From Diphasiastrum complanatum (Eukaryota > Streptophyta > Lycopodiopsida > Lycopodiales > Lycopodiaceae), in contig CM055113.1 in the NCBI GenBank assembly GCA_029204225.1, positions 18,507,746 to 18,571,745 on the forward strand: 64,000 bases of DNA. Direction: 5' to 3'. This document shows, in pieces, positions 59,446-64,000 of the stretch (positions are counted from its first letter, which is position 1; each line of letters begins with the position of its first letter). Below the pieces are notes generated by a model, which saw nothing but the letters and a program-made list of their open reading frames with translations, had not been told where the DNA came from and did no database searches. The translations under genes and the position numbers were made by a program.

Positions 59446-59792
59446 CTTCATCCTTTTGAAGACTTTGAGGTTGTGTAGATTTGAAGCCATTCACATGCTT
59501 GTGTCCTCATGATGTGGATGTTTGCTATATTACTTGGTTTCTTTAAGATCAAATATCTGAATTTTTGTTTAAGACAGTCTCCTTGTTCACCGCCTACTTT
59601 CATTTGCATTTGGTCGCTTTTATTGGCATGTGGATGCATTAAATAGTTGATGGAAAGTTTTGTGATTACAACCTATTTTTACTTCAACGTACTTTTAATT
59701 CTAGGTTTGCTGTAAAGAGACAACCTTGTACTCAAAATGGGTCTGCTATTTAGTAGCTCAAGGGTTTTGATTGGACTTTTGTTGTCTTGTTA

Positions 59793-62530
59793 GGTACAAG
59801 TATGTCTATGTCAAAGTATAATCTTCATTCAAGTTGTCGAGAACCTTGCCCATCTTCTGTGAACAGTAAAGACGCTGTGGATGATGTGCATGCCGATATT
59901 GGTGTTGAGCCCACTCCTATCACAGAAAATATTGGAAGTGTTCATGAGCAATCTTCACAGGTCTCTTTAGAGAAAGAGCCAACCACGCAGTTACGGCAAG
60001 GTGATACAGACAGATGTTTTGCAAGATGTCGTATCTACATTTTGAGTTTGCAGAAGATCTCCTCCTCCACCGATCCCTCTTTGTCACCTTGTTGTGAACG
60101 AGGCCATTAGGACAATACGTGAAAATGTGTTTCAATTGGAATCGGACTTTCAAAAATTGGATTATATCAAAGAACTTGGATCTTTCCTTGTTTCGATGAA
60201 AAAACTTGGAGAACCAGAGATGGAGGTATATGAGTTGGATCTACAACAATGGGGCTCATTTTGGCAAGAAGTGAATCAAGAATTTGAAGAGGATTTGATG
60301 CATAACCTGGAATGGAGAGATCTTTCCAACAAGAAATTTCTTGTGTGGGATGGAAATCATCGTGTTGTAGCATGGATGTCAAAATTTAAGGAATGTAAGT
60401 TAAGTGGCTGATTCTTGAAGTTATTTTCATTAACAATGAATCATTTGTGTGTAGTCCCTCAATTTATGTCCATTCTTTGTGTGTAGACATGAAAGCCATG
60501 CACATGAGAGTTGATTGCAGCTTTTTGGAGGTGAGCAGAGCACAAGAGGGTAAACTTATATTGGCTCTCCACTCTATCAATAGGTATTACCATATTCCAT
60601 TATGCAATTCTAAGTCAAGAGTTGTTTGACTTTCTTGTTGAATGCTTTCAGATTGACCAGGGTGTTTGTACCTCACACATTGGCCCACAACATTTTCATG
60701 ATGCAAAGGTTTGGTCCTTCTAACAAGGAAACCTTACTTAAACATTTACCTGCAGAAGACAGAAGTTGGATAGAGTCAGAAATGAAAAGAGAGCGAAGAG
60801 GTGCTAGTCATAAGGCATGGTATAATGCGCCCATGCCTATCATTAGTTAGTTCGTATACAAGGTATCTCTCCTTGATAAACTCATAATTTATGTCTATGG
60901 GTATTTTGTTGCAAGTGTCATTTATTTTGTCGCTCGATATAATATAATTCTATATGAATATTAGGATGAGTTTATGAGGATAGTCGAGGACAGCGCTTCG
61001 AGGATAGATAGAGATAATTTGTCAGTACATGAATGCCAACTTCAATATGAAGCCATTGTTAAGGTGCGTTCAATTCCTCTCCCGTATCATTTGGATTCCT
61101 ATAAGTCACAACATCTATTTAATTGTTGTTTAACTCCATGCTGTGGAGAACACATTGACAAATAGGGGATATAAGTTGGCAGCAATTGCCAAGGTTTTTT
61201 TCACGTCATATACAATTTGGATTGGAGTTTAAAGGGTTTGGTGGTCACTGAGGACAAGCTCCAATTTATTGCTTCTTCTAGCATCGGCCCAACAAAGTAA
61301 GTACAATTTATTGCTTGTTCCAATTGTTTTTTGACTCAAACAAAGTTTTTCTGATTTATATATATGTTTGTTATTTCAAAAAGAAAGAAGTGGTTGCATG
61401 CCTAGCGGGTGACAAGCAGCAAAGGGATGCTCTTGGAATCCCTGCAAATAATAAAAACTTCCGTCGGTTTATAGCGAAAGAAACATATTGGTGGCAAATG
61501 ATAGAGATGGCCAAGCGAATTGTTGCACGATTGTCAATAGAGGAAGGCGATTATTTTCTGCCAGATGGAGATGAGATTTTTTTTAAGAAGCAATGAACAA
61601 ATCACTTCCAGCTCGCTTTTCCAAACATACAAAAAGACATAAAGGACTCAGCCACAGAAGACAAGCAGCCACAATTGTTTTTTTTTCTACAAAGAGACTA
61701 GTGTATAGGTTTGCCACTACTATTTCTTGTGAATAATTTCATATTTTGTTTTCACCTGTACTATAGTCATTAAAAATTTTCTTTCTTCCAGATGGCTACT
61801 CTCTCTAATTGAAGGCATGGCCATATCTAGTTTACCAAGTGAGGTATCAGATTGGTTATTGTGGGATGGACCCCACTCCATGTACCCAGCTGATTGGACA
61901 GATAGAGAGATATTGACCTGGGAAAAATTGCCCATGGTGGCTAGACTATCCAGAAGGACATGTACATCCTTCTGAAAAGGTAAAGTATGCCCAAAGGCAA
62001 GCTATACAGCAAGGCAAAAAGACCAATCCAAAACTTCCTCACCAAGGTTCAGCCTCAAAGACTTGAATGCTTAGATCTGATGTTAGAGGAGAGCTAAGGA
62101 CAAAACGGGCTTTGGATATGCAAGACACGGTAGAATCTCAAGATTCATTGCATATGCTATCGGAAAGACCTGTTGATGAAGACTTCCAAGAAGTGGATGC
62201 CATGAATGAAGGTAATAATGTATTTTCCAACCTTTTGTATTCCATATGCTTGTCACAAGGCACTTTCTTTTAAATGTTGTGCCATGTGTTTATTATGTTT
62301 GCTGATGTTAGATTTGTTATCAGATATGAGAGGAAAAGTTTGGGCTTTGAAGGCTGATGTATGTAAGGTTGCCAAGAAGAAGAAAAGCAGCCCATACAAA
62401 AATCTCAAAATATTTTGCACGCACTATCTTGTTCCTGGAATGACTATATGTCATAATCCAGCTACAGTTGCTACCATGCTTGTTTGGGCAAACTTTCCCA
62501 CTTCACTCAGTGTCATGCAATATGGAGATG
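59793..62530 (+). pseudogene. Unrecognised multi-exon gene relic with DGNHR motif
   Basis: Spliced plus-strand gene. Supported exons: about 60100-60394 (donor GTAAGT), 60487-60583, 60652-60862, 60965-61063 and about 61386-61596; these five join with agreeing phases at GT-AG borders up to 61063. An earlier exon may start at 59793. Visible segments: VFQLESDFQKLDYIKELGSF, VYELDLQQWGSFWQEVNQEF, KKFLVWDGNHRVVAWMSKF (about 60346-60375), VPHTLAHNIFMMQRFGP, EDRSWIESEMKRERRGASH and TYWWQMIEMAKRIVARLSIE. DGNHR followed by A resembles the ParB/Srx-like nuclease core (family knowledge; the link is inference). TAG at 60848 and frame breaks near 61165, 61230 and 61940 indicate a pseudogene. A copia gag fragment lies just beyond. 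Confidence 0.5.
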
Positions 62531-62544
62531 AGTTGACTGTTTCC

Positions 62545-62870
62545 ACATGGACCTTGGATTTGTCTTTCTTGCCACTTGTTGAAGATTGTGATGCATCATC
62601 ACTCTCCTACTTGAACTTGTCCTTTTTATTTGACTGTGCCTTCCCCTTGCCTTTGCATTTGCCTTGGATGATGAGTGCCTTGTCCTCCCCTTCCTTTGCC
62701 ATGATTTGTCCCATTCTTGCAAGCTTGAGCTCAAGCCTACTCTCCTCGGCCACCAACACACCCTGTAGGCTCTCCATAGATGGTAGCTCCCCTTGATTAG
62801 CATAGGATTGAACAAGATTAGAGAAATCCTTATTGAGACCATTCAACACAATTTGAACAAGCCGCAATAG
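62545..62870 (-). pseudogene. Copia G-type gag fragment
   Basis: Minus strand: LVQIVLNGLNKDFSNLVQSY, ANQGELPSMESLQGVLVAEE, then a KGKGKAQSNKKDKFK-type basic linker leading toward where the zinc knuckle should be. It matches copia G gag (17230-18215) segment by segment. It is truncated on both sides and abuts the DGNHR gene relic at about 62540. Confidence 0.88.
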
Positions 62871-63290
62871 AGGAATTATGAATCCAAAAAAGACCCTATA
62901 AGAAATGGCATGTAGATTGACAAAGTTTAGTAATGTAAATTACCAAATTAAATTCATTTTCTGCCCAAATGTTTTTTCATTTCTGCCCCATAGGTCATTA
63001 GAAATAGTATAACTGTTTATCCGTAGGTCTGATTGAGACAAGAATTATACCTTTGGAAAGCGCTTGATGAGAATTTTCCAAAGGTACCCTACATGACCTA
63101 CTCCTGAGCAACCATTCAAAAGTTATAGCAGATCAAAGATTAAAAAAAAACCCAATACCTCTTCTGTGCTTGGATAAAAGAATCTTTTGACCAAATATTG
63201 CTTCTGTGAGCGGATAGAGCACCCTTACCATGTTACTCTATAAATATAGGTTTACTTTTATTTTATTTTTTAAATTGTTTTTGAAGTTGT
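62871..63290. other. AT-rich, no gene recognised
   Basis: No protein; short homopolymer runs only. Confidence 0.4.
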
Positions 63291-63760
63291 AAAAGTTAGC
63301 ATGCTGGCGTGCTAGCCTGCAAATTTTTCTTTTCAAAAAAATGAAGTTTTTTGATCAAAAAATGAAGTTTTTTTGAAGAACTTTTTTAGAAACTAAATTT
63401 CTTTTTGGAGTTGATTTGGCTAGCATGGCGATGTGCTAGCCGAGTAGATTATTAAATAGAAAAGCTATTTTGACACATTTGAGAACCAAGTTTTGAGTAA
63501 AAACATTATTTGAGAATATTTATTTCAACCTCCAAACATAGTAAGCCAACATGCTAAGTAAAACTGTTACAACTAAAAAAAATTGTAACCTTTAAAGATA
63601 ACATGTCGACGTGCTATATGAAATGAGAAAAAAAATTTGTAGCCTCCAAAGATAGCAGTCGGTGTGCCAAGCATCTCGCCGGAAAAAAAAGAGTTGGTGA
63701 GACACTTGGCACGCTAGCGTGCTATCTTTGGAGGCTGAAATACAAAATTAATTTGAAATT
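63291..63760. repeat. GCTAGC-rich inverted-repeat patch
   Basis: Words of the form TAGCAYG(T)CGRCGTGCTA recur near 63298, 63420, 63535, 63590, 63650 and 63710 in both orientations, several preceded by CCTCCAAAGATAGC. The strongest structure is a hairpin with arms 63640-63677 and 63699-63736 (about 85% paired) and a 21-nt A-rich loop. Confidence 0.75.
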
Positions 63761-64000
63761 TTTTAACTTTGTGGGATTTTTAAGTATGTACCAAACCACA
63801 TTCTTAATAATAAACATTGAAGTAGTAGCATAAAAAAGGTAGCACACCATGTGCTATCTTTTTGTTGAATGATGGCAAGAAAGAAACTTGCAAAACTCGC
63901 AAAAAATTTACTCGCAAAATGCCAAGGCCCCTTGTACACAAAAAGCAATCATCATTCAAAGTCAACCAAGTTTCATGCATATTCTTGAAAAAACCAATTA

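Overview
This 64 kb window is nuclear DNA of a land plant. It holds two recognisable plant-type host genes with canonical GT-AG introns. Around them lie decayed Ty1/copia, Ty3/gypsy, hAT and LINE-like elements, several with initiator-tRNA-Met primer sites (TGGTATCAGAGC type). Long (CT/GA)n microsatellites and many short tandem duplications are typical of a repeat-rich plant genome. The family mix and the very long (GA)n tracts make me suspect a non-flowering plant, but the sequence alone does not settle this. I see no rRNA, tRNA, CRISPR or prokaryotic feature.

Host genes, both on the minus strand. (1) 4036-9805: a seven-exon gene that splices cleanly into a 636-aa FUBP/KHSRP-like RNA-binding protein with two KH domains and a Q/Y/G/P-rich prion-like tail; a TATA box lies about 90 bp upstream of the ATG. 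(2) 29917-38690: a six-exon gene for a 283-aa mitochondrial NFU4/5-type iron-sulfur scaffold. Its third intron carries a 3.5 kb hAT transposon and its second intron opens directly into a (CT)18 tract. A third, unrecognised multi-exon gene or gene relic on the plus strand (59793-62530, possibly starting near 57834) has a DGNHR motif resembling ParB-like nucleases and carries inactivating lesions. A striking array of 20-bp palindromes (57492-57770) sits upstream of it.

Layout: 0-4 kb non-genic with small tandem repeats; 4-10 kb KH gene; 11-16.3 kb copia A; 16.7-19.6 kb copia G (gag to integrase plus 5' LTR and primer site); 20.7-21.4 kb a plus-strand LTR with primer site; 21.4-26.1 kb copia B with a small MITE-like insertion; 26-29 kb LTR-like repeat, LINE RT and Ty3 RT fragments; 29.9-38.7 kb NFU gene with nested hAT; 39.7-43 kb Ty3 element (integrase, an unidentified extra reading frame, polypurine tract, 3' LTR); 43-46 kb copia E and F fragments; 46.5-50.5 kb a chimera of two copia lineages followed by RT-RNase H, LTR, primer site and gag of copia C; 50.5-52 kb an unidentified coiled-coil relic; 52.4-54.4 kb copia D; 54.4-57 kb no gene; 57-62.5 kb palindrome array, foldback element and DGNHR gene relic; 62.5-62.9 kb copia gag fragment; 63-64 kb a GCTAGC-rich inverted-repeat patch.

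Copia A, B and C are one family. Each has an organisation that does not fit a single LTR-internal-LTR insertion: LTR directly joined to mid-gag or integrase, or RNase H-LTR-primer site-gag in series. This suggests tandem arrays or LTR-mediated rearrangement. All copia copies carry lesions, and the protease motif is damaged differently in each copy where it is visible.
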